In this document: positions 10,632 through 21,842 of the stretch, piece after piece
Position numbering within the stretch: position 1 is the first letter of the stretch
Layout: every line of letters starts with the position of its first letter
Origin: Oasisia sp. SBJ-2009
Lineage: Eukaryota > Annelida > Polychaeta > Sabellida > Siboglinidae
DNA: 64,000 nt
Reading direction: 5' to 3'
Assembly: GCA_964017155.1 (NCBI GenBank)
Contig: OZ024854.1
Coordinates: 54,988,941-55,052,940 of the forward strand
Position numbers and translations under genes: made by a program
The notes under the pieces: model-generated
Database searches by the model: none
What the model was told of the DNA's origin: nothing
The model's input: the letters and a program-made list of their open reading frames with translations, nothing else

Positions 10632-12450
10632 ACGCCATACAGTGGCCTATAACTACTGCTTTTTCTCCATATACGTAATGTTTTTTCTAATCAGCACCAT
10701 TATTTGGTTCCCTTTTAAGCAGCAATTCCACATTGCTCCGAAACTGTCATGCCAGCACAATCTGTAACTTCCAGGTCTTTTCTGTTACACTTGTGCCTAA
10801 AATAGTATCACCCGTAAAGTATTCTTTGTTCACATTTCCATGTCATATATGAATGCATTTACATTTCCCAAAATTAAATAACATCTGCTATTTTTCAGAC
10901 TATTTGTCCAACTTGGTTAGATCAATTTGTAATGTGTGTTTATGTGCATCGGTTTTACAGTTCTGAACAATTTTCTATCCTTTGCGAATTTAAGTACTTT
11001 ATTGATAAGGCATCCTCCAAATCATGTAAAAATAAATATCAAAAGTAATATGTGTTCCAATACCGACCCATGCGGTACTCCACTCAAAACTGGCTTTCAG
11101 TTTGATATCTCCCCTCTACTATTACTCTCTGTATTTTGTCTGTCAACCGTGTTTGTGTCCAACTTATCATACTTTTCTCTATACCATAGGATTTTAGTTT
11201 AATTACAATCTTTGATCTAAGTATACTACACCCACTGGTGAACCATCATCTACCCACTTTATAATATCTTCTAAAAACATAAGAGATTGGTTAAACAAGA
11301 CCTAGCTTTTAGGAATCCATGTTGAGATTCAATTATTAATTTATGTTTTACAATACATTCTACCAAGTGTTCTCTAATAAACGTTCCTAATAATTTGCAT
11401 AAAACTGCTCACCGCTCTATAATTCTCTGTCTTACCAGTATATCCTTTTTTGAATAATGGTGTAACATTTGCTTCTTTCCATTTTGAAACGATTATGTTT
11501 TGGAATGACAAATTAAAGAATATAACACGTGGGGTACTGATTTTGTCTGCAATTTGCAGTGGTATTCAGTCAACTACAGGTGATTTTTTTCTTTCATCAT
11601 CTTAATTTTCTTTAATATCATTTCAGGAATTACAAACAACTGACCTAACTGATTTGATTCATCACCCTCACATCTCCTAAGAGGTAACGGCAGTGAACTT
11701 ATAATAATCTTCTTTAGTGAACACGGAGCTGAAATATTCGTTCAGATATTCTGCCATTTGAAACCCATCATTAACTGCTGTTTTCTAGTGGTCCTACCTT
11801 ATCTTGAACCTTTTGTTTACTCCACATATCAGCGTTGAGACTCTTACTATCATGTTTTTATGTCAATCGTTGCTCAAAAGATCTCTTTGATTGTCTAATT
11901 TCACGTGTAGTTAGGGTAAGGGTCCCTTTGTAATTATTATAGTTTTCTATATTTCCAGTGTTTCTGTAAACTCTCCACATAATTTACTTGTAAGCAATCT
12001 TTCGTATAACTTCTTTTGACAGATGTTTGTTCCTAGATCGTTTCCCCTGTTTTTGTATTGAAACAAATATTTCAATAATGCCCTGAATATCATTTTTCAA
12101 AAGTATCAACCATTCTGTTACTGTCTTGTCCTTCATTAAGTTAGTCCAATTTATGTTTGCTAAGTAGGTTCTTATTTCTGTATATTTTCCGTTGTTAAAA
12201 TTTCTCCTCCGTCGCTTTTTGCCAGTACTCCCTATTTGTAATGTTATGCTGAAGTGGATCTGGTTATGGTCACTGGCTCACAAAGGCTAACATATTTTAA
12301 CATTATTAACTAATTAGTTTTGAGAAGAGAACACTAAATCAAACACATTCCCACCTGTAGTTTAATTCCCACAAATTAAGAGATCACTTAACAACTCATC
12401 AGATTGTCTCCGCCACCTTCTAGAACTGGAAAGAGAAAACGTTTCTCAAT
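10630..12450 (-). pseudogene. CR1-like LINE remnant (endonuclease end and reverse transcriptase)
   Basis: Read on the minus strand, several broken frames follow the order of a jockey-superfamily ORF2. First comes the end of the endonuclease with a SDHNQIHF-type motif near 12270. A linker follows (KNDIQGIIEIF, near 12090), then MAEYLNEYFSSVFTKE near 11750, and the reverse transcriptase GVPHGSVL region near 11060-11090. Last is a segment matching KWQMLFNFGKCKC near 10870. The same order and similar wording occur in the open LINE at 32738-34540, so the two are copies of one family. Frameshifts and stops are frequent. The copy is truncated at the TA microsatellite, so its 3' end is missing. Confidence 0.8.
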
Positions 12451-12701
12451 TTGATTTCCTTCTAAATTTAATAATTATTTTGGTTTTAGAGTATCAAGAC
12501 GTTTGATTTATACGTTATGTTCGGACATCGAGTCGGTGGTGTTATCCTTGTGGCGGGCGAATAAAGGCTGAATTTGACCACCTTAGAGCACGGGTGTATT
12601 GGTATATGGTGGTACAATAACGTAACATGGTGACATGTCAGAATATTTGCGAGATGTACCTTATTTTACTTGGTATTACACTGATAGTGCAAAAGACGTA
12701 C

Positions 12702-12878
12702 CTGATCCTAATGTCGTAACCATGTGTATCGTGTACTTTATAGTTTTGGGGAGGGTACTTGTCTTTGACGAAATGCCTTCGAATGTGATTCCAGCAATGA
12801 CCTGACACTCTTGTGTATTATCGCACGCTGTCCGTATCCCGTTCAGCATTGCATCTTCACTTCGGTATCCTTTAAGCC
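12702..12878 (-). CDS. ABCA-type transporter, ectodomain exon
   Basis: On the minus strand a 177-base exon lies between an acceptor (TGTTCTGCAG) and a donor (CAG followed by GTACGT). It encodes LKGYRSEDAMLNGIRTACDN, then QECQVIAGITFEG and KTIKYTIHM. This wording and order are characteristic of the first extracellular domain of ABCA transporters, which move lipids across membranes. The exon begins and ends in phase 1, and the phase matches the ABCA first exon at 27313-27667. No later ABCA exon was recognised to its left. Either the next intron is very long or the gene is broken by the LINE remnant beyond it. Confidence 0.7.
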
Positions 12879-13097
12879 CTGCAGAACACACGATGTTGAA
12901 ACTCTCCAGCAAATCATTGTTCAAAACTAACGATATAGACTACAGTGTATTTATGTTTGCGTGTTATAAGAATACATATTACATAGGCCATAACTATTTG
13001 TTATTCCTCCACGCCCAAAGGCCTTTTCATGGCAGTTCCGATGTACAGACATATTTAAGTTTAGGGTTAGTTTTAGGATTAGTATTATATTGACATG

Positions 13098-13160
13098 ATA
13101 TATATATATATATATATATAAGTATTGCTTATACACATATGGGCTATTATGTATATAATA

Positions 13161-13191
<31 letters not shown>

Positions 13192-13323
13192 GAGGAATAG
13201 CCAATAAGGCATATTAGCCTATTAGCTATTCTTCATATATATGTTCACATATTATATATATATTATATATATATATATGAAGAACAGTTAATATGCCTAA
13301 TTGGTATTATATTAGCAATTCCT

Positions 13324-13374
<51 letters not shown>

Positions 13375-13383
13375 CATATATAT
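13098..13383. repeat. TA microsatellite block with two short foldbacks
   Basis: TA runs at 13098-13120, 13152-13190, 13249-13277 and 13325-13383 enclose two related segments of about 45 bases (13191-13235 and 13278-13325). Each can partly fold on itself. The two are in opposite orientation, with ends TGAGGAAT and ATTCCTCA. Confidence 0.75.
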
Positions 13384-13384
13384 C

Positions 13385-14506
13385 AGGTATGCAGGTATTG
13401 CAATGCAGGTATTGCAATACCTCAGGGAGTTTGACGCCCCTGCCATGCACAGTTGTAAACCACTGCCTGGTGGTACAGGTTCTTGTCAGAACCGAAGGCT
13501 AAGGGAGCAAACCCTAACCAGAAAACCATGTCACTGTGGCAGCATCAAGGACGGTTGATGTGTGGAACTCCCAACATCTCTCGACCAGCCACTGCAGGGA
13601 CACATAGTTTGCGCCTGTCTTGACATGTTCTTGCCGGTGTGAAACCTCTATTTGTTCCCCGAGAGAGTGTCGCTAGTAACTTGCAAAAGCCAGCGGCACT
13701 TCAACAATTTTTGCTAGCAGCTTCCATGAAATGTACAACTGCACGAAACATGATACCGGAGCGGCCGTCGCCCGGGTTACCAAGGACCGCGCTGGTCGAA
13801 CTCATCTTCCATCGACAGTGAAAAATCAGCTAGGAAGAAGAAGACAAAGAAGACATCTACTGACAATTGGACAATTGAACGTCAGGACTCTCCTCGACCG
13901 AGAAGGAGCTAACCGACCAGAAAGACGTACGGCACTAGTAGCAATGGAACTTGCCAAATACAACATCGACATCGCCGCCCTATGTGAAACAAGGTTCTCA
14001 GAGTCTGGTAGTCTCGACGACTTGGAACACTCTTTCTTCTGGAGTGGCAAACCCGAATGAGAAAGAAGGGAGGCAGGAGTGGGCTTTGCTATCAAAAAGG
14101 ATATCGTCACAAAGCTGACAGAAATGCCACGGCCAGTAAGTGACAGAATCATGACGATGAGACTACTTCTGAGCAAGGACAACTTTGCTATAATTATCAG
14201 CGTGTATGCTCCGACAATGACAAACCCAGACGAAAACAAGGAGGCCTTCTACAACCAGCTGGCAAGTGTGCTCAGTGGCATCCCTCGTACAGATAAGCTA
14301 CTGCTGATAGGATACTTCAATGCAAGGATAGGAAAAGACAATGACAAGTGGCCATGGTCATGGGCAAAGATGGGATTGGGAAATGCAACTCCAATGGCGA
14401 GCTTCTATTGGCTCTATGCTCTGAGTTCGAACTGATAGTGACGAACACCATGTTCAAGCAAAAGGATGAACGCAAGACCACCTGGATGCATCCTCGTTTC
14501 AGACAC
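13385..14506 (+). pseudogene. RTE-like non-LTR retrotransposon: leader and endonuclease
   Basis: From about 13840 the frame encodes an AP-endonuclease-like domain: LTIGQLNVRTLLD at its start, then MELAKYNIDIAALCETRF, SVYAPTM and LLIGYFNARIGKD (normally GDFNA, so the Asp is replaced by Tyr here). A TGA at 14058 interrupts the frame, which resumes at once with GVGFAIKKD. A frameshift near 14350 moves the continuation (ELIVTNTMFKQKDERKTTWM) to another frame. The domain nicks target DNA during retrotransposition. The 455-base GC-richer leader is probably the element's 5' region. The reverse transcriptase is absent: sequence similarity stops near 14506, so the copy is 3'-truncated or interrupted. 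Confidence 0.8.
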
Positions 14507-15168
14507 ATTATTATTCTATTTTATGTATCATAACTGTACATGTACATATGGTGTACTGGAATTGTCAGTATTAAATATTAGCATTCGACAACAATGTTTT
14601 AGGAAAAATATCACAAAATCAACAGACAGTTAGAGGAAGTTGATTTTGGACTATATATATAATTTAATCTGTTGCACTACCACTACCACTGATCATCCCA
14701 TCTTGTAGCGACACAGAAACTGCATGTAAGTTCAATTATTTATAAAAAGTTAAAATACAAATCATCTCCAACATATAAACAATAACTACAAGAGTCTAAT
14801 TATAATATAACAATCAATAAGAAATAAAACAAATTACTGTAACCTTTTACAACACCACAGTACCAAACAATACCCTTAGACAAGAGCATGCCATCTTAGA
14901 AATCACACCTGTCTAGAACAACATATGTTACTCATCTGGAAGTAAGTATGATGTTTAGTAAGTGCAGTACTGGTCAAATGTGCTCAAATCCTTTGTGTGC
15001 AGAAAAGCGATATATTTCTGAATAACTGGTAATACGAAGAACAAGGTTAAACGTTGTGGACATGTAATTTATAATAACTTATCCCATGAGTCTGACATTT
15101 CAGTCAAAGTGAAATGACTTGCATGCCAAGAGTAGTATATTTTTGTCAGAAAATCAAGTGTTGCCACA
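14507..15168. other. No gene recognised
   Basis: AT-rich spacer between the RTE-like remnant and the possible accessory gene. No recognisable motif. Confidence 0.4.
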
Positions 15169-15543
15169 ATGAACGAGAATGTATTCAAGTATGGCATTGA
15201 TCATGTGATCATCAAGAAAAAAGAGTTAAAACAGTATCAATGTTCCAGATGCAGATCACGAGTATATCGTAGAAGACAACAACATCTCGACAGCCGCGTT
15301 CACAGTGAGTTCACCTCCAGCTCCAGCTCCAGCTCCAGCGTTCACTCAGAATGGAAAACGGAAGACGGGAAGGCGTCTCATTCCTGATGAATCTGAAGCA
15401 GAAAATGAATAATTTTCTAAATGGCTAAAAGCGAGATCAAGAAAAATGATGCAGTAACAGAAGTGGCAAAGATGAAAAAAATTAAACTGCAACTGGAAAT
15501 CGAGAATTTGAAGAAAACTGGTTTGGTTGTCAGTGAGCCATGA
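15169..15543 (+). CDS. Possible basic/coiled-coil accessory protein, remnant
   Basis: An open frame from 15169 encodes a short basic protein with a CSRCRSRVYRRRQQH segment and a run of eight serines. It stops at 15387 in one frame, while a neighbouring frame continues to about 15411. From 15421 a second small frame (MAKSEIKKNDAV, then KMKKIKLQLEIENLKKTG) has the character of a coiled coil. Harbinger elements usually carry a second Myb-like protein ending in such a helix, and a Harbinger transposase lies at 21843-24810. The link is only inferred. It is broken in any case. Confidence 0.25.
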
Positions 15544-16550
15544 AGCAAGAAAACGAATGAGAGTAACAGCCATATTTGAACGTATTTAAATACTTTTCAA
15601 AGTATTTGTATTTGACCTTTACAAATAACAAGTGTTTGTATTTATATACATGTGAATGTATTTGATCAACTGCAGTGTATGCTTTGTGTCTTGTTTCATT
15701 AGCAGCCCAGTTTATATAACCAATTTCTGCAATGCAAGTGCCAATATCCAGGGTGAACTATTTCTAATGTTACGTACTGTACTGTTCAAGATCACTGATA
15801 ATATATATGACAGAATACAGTTAACGATATGAGTATTACTTCCAAAGTAATGAAATCATGTATAGTACCATTACATGTGAAATAACTCAATGCAGCTGAA
15901 ATATTGCAACGATAACATGCATGTGACCTTACACAACAGAGACAGAGGGCGTGATAAATGCCCAGTGGCCAGAGCCTTAGATAGATAGAGTTTGGCCAAT
16001 GACGTACCGATTTTTGATTGGTCGATGGATGTGGACGCCATTATCGGTCTCATTTGGCGTTTTCAAGCAGTATAGGCTATAGCATATAATACCTTGCTGT
16101 TCTGCTTGGGGATGCTCCAACAACAGCAACAAATTTAAGTTATATGGATTCCCTTTTAATATGAAAAGATTAACAGCATGGGAAAGTAATGTGAATCGTG
16201 AAGGGTGGAAGGCGAAGCCAGGAATATCGAAATTGTGCGAGGTAGGTATCGACAGATAATGTTATGTAGCCGTAGCCGTAGCGGCGTAGGATCTACTACA
16301 CTGTCATTCGAAATTATTTGTGTCAACAAACAAGGCACATGTTTCCATACGATGCCTAAATGCCTGTTGTTCATGTAATTATATCAACAAGTTATACTTT
16401 TAAACTGGTTAGACTTAGAGTGAAGTACCTATAATTTTACAACACTAACAAGACCAAATACCCAAAATTGTATTATCAAGAAAATACACTAGCCCCGTCA
16501 CGGTTGTGACTTGTGTATATCACCATCACGGATTATGGCGCAGAAAGTAT

Positions 16551-17395
16551 TTATAATAATAATAATAATAATTAGTTAACTTCTATTGCGCCTATATCCT
16601 TAGAAACCAAGCTCAGAGGCGCATCAAAACAAAAAGGATTAATCGATCTCATAGTCGGTAAACAAATCAAGTTGTCATCAGATTAATTGATGCGCCAGGG
16701 AGCTATGGTGGATAGGCCAGATTGTACAGATATGTTTTTAAATGACGACGGAATTTAGCAATATTTTCAACTGATTTCACGCTAGAAGGAAGCATATTCC
16801 ATAGAGTAGGCGCACCCACAGCAAAAGCCCTGGTCCCCATATTAGTATTGAAAGAGTAAATCAGAAGTAGATGACCGAAATTGAATAGGTTTTCTTATAG
16901 GAGTAAGTAAAGTATGTAAATACGATGGCTGCTTAGAAGAAAGTGCCTGGTAAGTAATGGTACACATCTTAAACATTATACGATATTGGACAAGCAGCCA
17001 ATGCAGAGACTTTAGAAGCGGCTTAGAAGGAGTAAAGCGTGGAGACCTAGTCACCACCCTTGCTAAGCAATTTTGAACACGTTGTAGTTTTGTGATATCC
17101 TTAATAGCAATATTATGAAAAAGTGAATTACAATAGTCTAATCTACTAGTAACTAATGCAGTTGCAATAGTCTTTGCAACAGAAACAGGCAAATATCGAC
17201 GAATACGCCGTAAATCACGAATGTGGTAAAAACATGTTCGACAAATTTGAGAAATGTGTTCTCTAAAATTTAATTTATCATCAAAAATTACTCCCAAATT
17301 CCTAGTCGAAACTGCAGGCATAACATGCTGATTAAGTAAGGGTATAGGAAAAAGAGTCTTAATTTTGTCACGCTGCTTAACATTATGTCGATACC
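16551..17395 (-). pseudogene. L2-like LINE, 3' part of reverse transcriptase
   Basis: The minus frame encodes VSTRNLGVIFDDKLNFREHI, SRLDYCNSLF, KLQRVQNCLARVV and LKSLHWLLVQYRI, the typical C-terminal wording of L2/CR1-like reverse transcriptases. It continues past its stop near 16842 as GAPTLWNMLPSSVKS. The element ends in a short 3' segment (GCGCCTCTGAGCTTGG, TATAGGCGCAATAGAAG) and an ATT-type tail at 16551-16573. It is 5'-truncated, as is usual for LINEs, and sits in the intron between THAP exons A and B. A plus-strand relative lies at 35530-36180. Confidence 0.85.
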
Positions 17396-18180
17396 TATAC
17401 CTATACTTCTCAAAAACCGGTTTGCCTCGTTTTTAGCTTTGTTACATGTTTATAGACGTTCATTGATTTGCTCGCTGTGACTGTAAAATATACATATTGA
17501 TTGATGTATTTGTTGGTTGACTATGAATTACTAGGGCTAGGCGTCGTGATTATGAATGGGGTTGGTAGAAAAAAATCTTATTTTTCTACTTCGCTCTTTG
17601 ACTTTGGTTTTGATTATGTGGCAAAGGCTTAGAGGAGGTACAGGAATATATGTATAATGTTATGTTGCGAGTTTTATTGAAGTTTTATCATACAGTCTGT
17701 TAAAGGAGAATTGGCTAATTTAACTACATGTCTATACTAAAATGTTTAAATCAACAGTTCCTTTTATATATTCAGCAGTTATTCAAGCGTCTACTAAATG
17801 TAAGACCAACTCAGACAGTCTGTAAACAATAAATGTGTAAACGTAAAAAGTACTTTCACGGCATCATTTGAAATAGTCGCGATTATTTATTTAATTTCAG
17901 GCACACTTTGACATCAACCAATTTGAGTTACACCGCCTTGATGGGAAACGTAAATTAAAACCAAATGCGATCCCAACAATTTTCTTTAACCGACCAAAGC
18001 AGGACCAGGAATGTAAGTGTTTGCTGGCGACACATTGTCAGTTGAGCTAATAAGTCGTGTTCAAGTTTGTCATGAAAGGAGATATGGCAATGGTGATATG
18101 TTATGAAACCATATGTTCACTTAAATGTTTGTGTATATTTTAGCACCAGTTACAAATGTGGTATTATATCATATCAGATT

Positions 18181-18343
18181 TCAAATACGTGAACACACGC
18201 ATATACACAGTAACACACATATACCCACATACTCACATCCACACACCCACACGAACACACGCAGACACACACGCAGACACACACGCAGACACACACGCAG
18301 ACACACACGCAGACACACACGCAGACACACACGCAGACACACA

Positions 18344-18393
<50 letters not shown>

Positions 18394-18400
18394 CGGGTTT
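18181..18400. repeat. CA repeat with a 12-base minisatellite
   Basis: Seven exact copies of ACACACGCAGAC span about 18255-18338, flanked by CA/AC runs (to about 18388). Since 12 is a multiple of three, all frames stay open and produce spurious repetitive proteins on both strands. Confidence 0.95.
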
Positions 18401-18696
18401 GAGTGTGAACTTTAATAAACACAACAGAACATGATAGTGACATGTTGTATTTACAATTTGACATTGGAACTTGTACCAATGAGAATTATGTATGTTGTAT
18501 TGCAGAAGATAGTGATGAACGTGTGAGAAACCCGTGTCACAATGACACCGACTGTGTGACACCTCAGGTTGACAACATGTGTTGTGAGTCTACTGCCGGA
18601 TGCACTGAGATAAACAGCGGAATAGGTAGGCAGTGAAAACTGTTTTGATTACACATCACAAGCATTGAATATGCATGCTGGAGTTGACATTACATA

Positions 18697-18728
18697 CACA
18701 CACGCACGCACGCACGCACGCACGCACC

Positions 18729-18766
<38 letters not shown>

Positions 18767-18775
18767 TACTCACAC
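18697..18775. repeat. (ACGC)n and (CA)n repeat
   Basis: A short ACGC tetranucleotide run followed by a CA run, in the intron between exons C and D of the P-like transposase. Confidence 0.9.
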
Positions 18776-19460
18776 ACATATGAATGCTTATGGTATGTAA
18801 TGCTGCTACTACGGTGTTGATATGATTCAGGTTATCGTTTAAAGAAATACTTCTTTAAGAGCTAATTAGTAATTGCATAACATTTAATTATGTTGTAGGT
18901 AACACAAGTGAAACTAAGCCATGTCCTGATGAAATATTACAACCACGTGATGAACTTAGCAGCAAATCAAAGCGTAAACTACATGCATTGCAGATAAAAA
19001 TGAAACTACTACACAAACAAGTGAAGCGTATGAAACGTGAGAAAATATCATTAATGAGTAACCATGCAAAATGCACGACTTCATTAAAAAAATATTTACT
19101 GATGATCAACTAAATGCACTTAGGAGAAAAAGCATGCGAGGTAGTAAATGGGGTCCTCTTACTGTTAAAAAAAGCCTTGCAGTTACGTTTCACATGTGGG
19201 TCTACTGGGTATGAGCAGTTGTTGTAGCAACATTTTCCCTTGCCGTCATTGTGCACGCTGCGGCAAAAAATGCAGGGTGTTGTCTTTGAGCCAGGTGTAT
19301 TAGATGAAGTGTTCAATTTGTTACAGCTAAAAGTGCAACAGTGGAAATCTCAAGAATGCGAATGTTGTTTAACTTTAGACGAAATGGCAAGTACGCCCAG
19401 TGTTGAATTTGATCAGAGTAACGTAACTGTAGGAGGATGTCTTCGGTTGTTGTTACAGGT

Positions 19461-21719
19461 TAATCGTGTTCGTAGTTTGTTTGGCAGGGTATGTGTATGC
19501 TATAATTGGTACTTGCTCCAGTTACGAAGAAGAAAATCGTAACAACTTCCTCCAAGAACCACTGTCATTCAATTACATTAGGTAGTGTGTTTAGCAAATT
19601 AATCGAAATCGTTATGTTAGACATAACATATTGACTTTACACAAATAATTAATTTGCAGCAATTTAAGAAAAGACTCACGCCGTTGTTACTTTCTTCGTA
19701 ATTATGAATAATTATTGCAATGTTAGTAACTAATTACTGTTACTTTGTAATCTTATAAAGGTTATTACGGTTACTATGTAGCCTATGTGTTTCCCTTTGA
19801 ACAGTAACATGACGTCTGTTATGTACATTCAATAGAAGAAGCAACTCACAAACCATGAAATTGTATTATACTGTACTATCTTTACAAAAATGTTTTACTA
19901 AGCAATGCCATTATAATGATGTTGAATACAGTTTGATTCATTCATTCAAATAGTACCATTCATTCCGTACATATATTACATTTTGGAATACACAGAAATA
20001 TTGACCCAAGTCAGTTTGATTATAACAAGATAACTTATATTAATGAATGTGCCTCTAAAAGAAATTATTTACTTGTTAATGTCTAGTAATTGTAGCATAT
20101 TTTTACATGTGCTTGCGAGTTATGGGTTTGACACGGAAACATTATTTATGAAACTTGGAGATAGATTTGTTCCACAGTATTTATTGTATTTATTGATTGA
20201 CACCAGATCATCACACAGGGGAGTGTATAACATGTATACACAACGTATACAAATGTCCATGATATGTATTAAAATGCTGTTTAATATATGAATCCCATTT
20301 TCATATATGTGTGTATGTATCTATATTTGCAAGTTCTGTTGAGTGTACAATAAATGCATTTATTTAAAGTGAACTGAATGTTATTATATTCTCATGGTGA
20401 TATGTTAATGGTTCTCAAAATATAGATAAAAAGAGAAGTTATTTCTCTTTTATTTTCCTTTTTTCATCCAGGTTTACCTATAAAATACCTGAACGTCGTG
20501 AACATTGCAAGTTTTCCTTGTCAAGCAGACGCTTTGCAGATATGTTAATTTACATTAATGTCAGTGAGTGGACTATATCAAAGGTGAGGAGGAAAAGTCT
20601 CTGTATAATGACTTATATACAGCTTTACTACTGTCAACTGTTCCTGAGATAGCTGCTGATTAGAGCACAAACACATCATCTATTAACAAACTGTCAGTGT
20701 AAACCTTATATTGATATAATGACTCTCCACCATTTTAAAGCTACACACGAAATATCCTCAAAATAGACTTCGGTTGCAGGGGGGGCCTTTGACTCAACCG
20801 AAACTCCAACTATACTAGCCTTGATACCTTGACGCTCTTCTTAGACGTCCATCTACCCCCCTCCTCATTGCAAAAATAACATTCGGCTAAACTTCCAGCC
20901 CTCCGCCTAAATTATTGGAATACATATGTGTAAAATATATAATCACGCAGGCTATTCGACAATATTCCGGTGATAAGTGGTGTGAAAAGCTGCTTGCAAT
21001 TTCGTTCGACGAATAGAAATGTCACCGTTGTTTACAACACCGCCACGGTTTATGGCGCACTGAAATTATGTGTACTGCGTTTGCGTTTCTCAAATATCTG
21101 GTTGCTTTGTTCATTTTAGTTTGTTACAAATAAATTTGCTGCGAATTTGTAGACGTCCTTTTCCCAACAGTGTTCGATATATATAAGAGATGTATTTAAT
21201 CATACTGATGCTGAAACTAATACGAGGCACGAAAATGGACATGGCAGCATCCGGCAAAACACAGGTTATACACCCTCCTCACTCCATGACAGTACGTACA
21301 ATAATCGGCAATTTGACGGCATCATATCAAAGATCCGCTACATCTACACTACGTTTCGTCATGATTGGAATGGTAAAGTGCTAAAACAACAATGGAAGAT
21401 AAGATCATAGACGGTTTAGTCATATCATTCTCGATTTATATCATGTTCACGTTAATCACGGTCGGAGAACGAACGTACCACCATTCTATTCCTAGCCTGG
21501 GGGCTGCACTGACGTTAACTAAGCATTGCTACTCCATCCTTTCTGTTATAATTAAACTTCCCTAAACTTCCTACGAATGTTTCTCAACATGAAGCCCAAC
21601 CGTCCAACATCACATCATATCCATGTGTGCACTTATTACACATAAAGCATCTCCAATCCAAGCAGAACAACAAGGTGAAGGTCAAGGCATAACAATTTTA
21701 ATACGTCATGTGGTTATCA
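19461..21719. other. Right half of the P-like element, no exon identified
   Basis: The missing catalytic part of the P-type transposase would be expected here. A stretch near 20473-20583 lies between an acceptor-like CAG and a GTGAGG and is open in one frame (FTYKIPERREHCKFSLSSRR), but I do not recognise it. The frame at 20043-20291 shows no motif. Confidence 0.35.
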
Positions 21720-21842
21720 GGTGCCGAGACCGAAAATAGCGTCCAGGTTTTCAATTGGCCAAACTCTATGTATCTAAGGCTCTGCCAGTGGCACCTTCTA
21801 ATATAGATTTTGCACAAATAAGGAAAAGGAACAGTATTACCT

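Larger units (their letters stand above)
16085..19460 (+). pseudogene. THAP/P-element-like transposase, decayed
   Basis: Exon A (about 16085-16241) encodes the THAP zinc-finger start: PCCSAWGCSNN, YGFPFN, KLCE, then donor GTAGGT. Exon B (17901-18012) completes it with AHFDINQFELH and LKPNAIPTIFF. These supply the C2CH ligands and the AVPTIF-like end. Exon C is about 18506-18625. Exon D starts at 18899 and has a Lys-rich coiled coil (HALQIKMKLLHKQVKRMKRE), then TDDQLNALRRKSMRGSKWG, LRFTCGSTGYEQLL and LTLDEM, where P-type transposases hold the first catalytic Asp. Exons A and B join in phase; B to C as drawn gives a stop. Exon D has two frameshifts and a TAG. The remaining catalytic part is not recognisable downstream. 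It no longer encodes an active protein. Confidence 0.75.
15960..21797 (+). mobile_element. P-like element bracketed by inverted repeats
   Basis: Imperfect inverted repeats of about 80-90 bases lie at 15960-16050 and 21720-21797. They share AGAGCCTTAGATA, ATAGAGTTTGGCCAAT, TGGACGC and TCGGTCTC. They enclose the THAP/P-type transposase remnant, whose first recognised exon begins about 35 bases inside the left repeat. The right repeat lies only 46 bases from the stop codon of the Harbinger transposase, as if this element had landed in or beside that element. No convincing 8-base target duplication was seen, so the exact borders are uncertain. An L2-like LINE piece and CA-type repeats lie inside. 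Confidence 0.6.

Noticed and set aside
18255..18338. Possible CRISPR-like array
   Set aside because: Units are contiguous 12-mers without spacers, in an animal genome: a minisatellite.
18125..18562. Several His/Thr- or Cys/Val-rich frames
   Set aside because: Artefacts of CA repeats and a 12-base unit that keeps all frames open.
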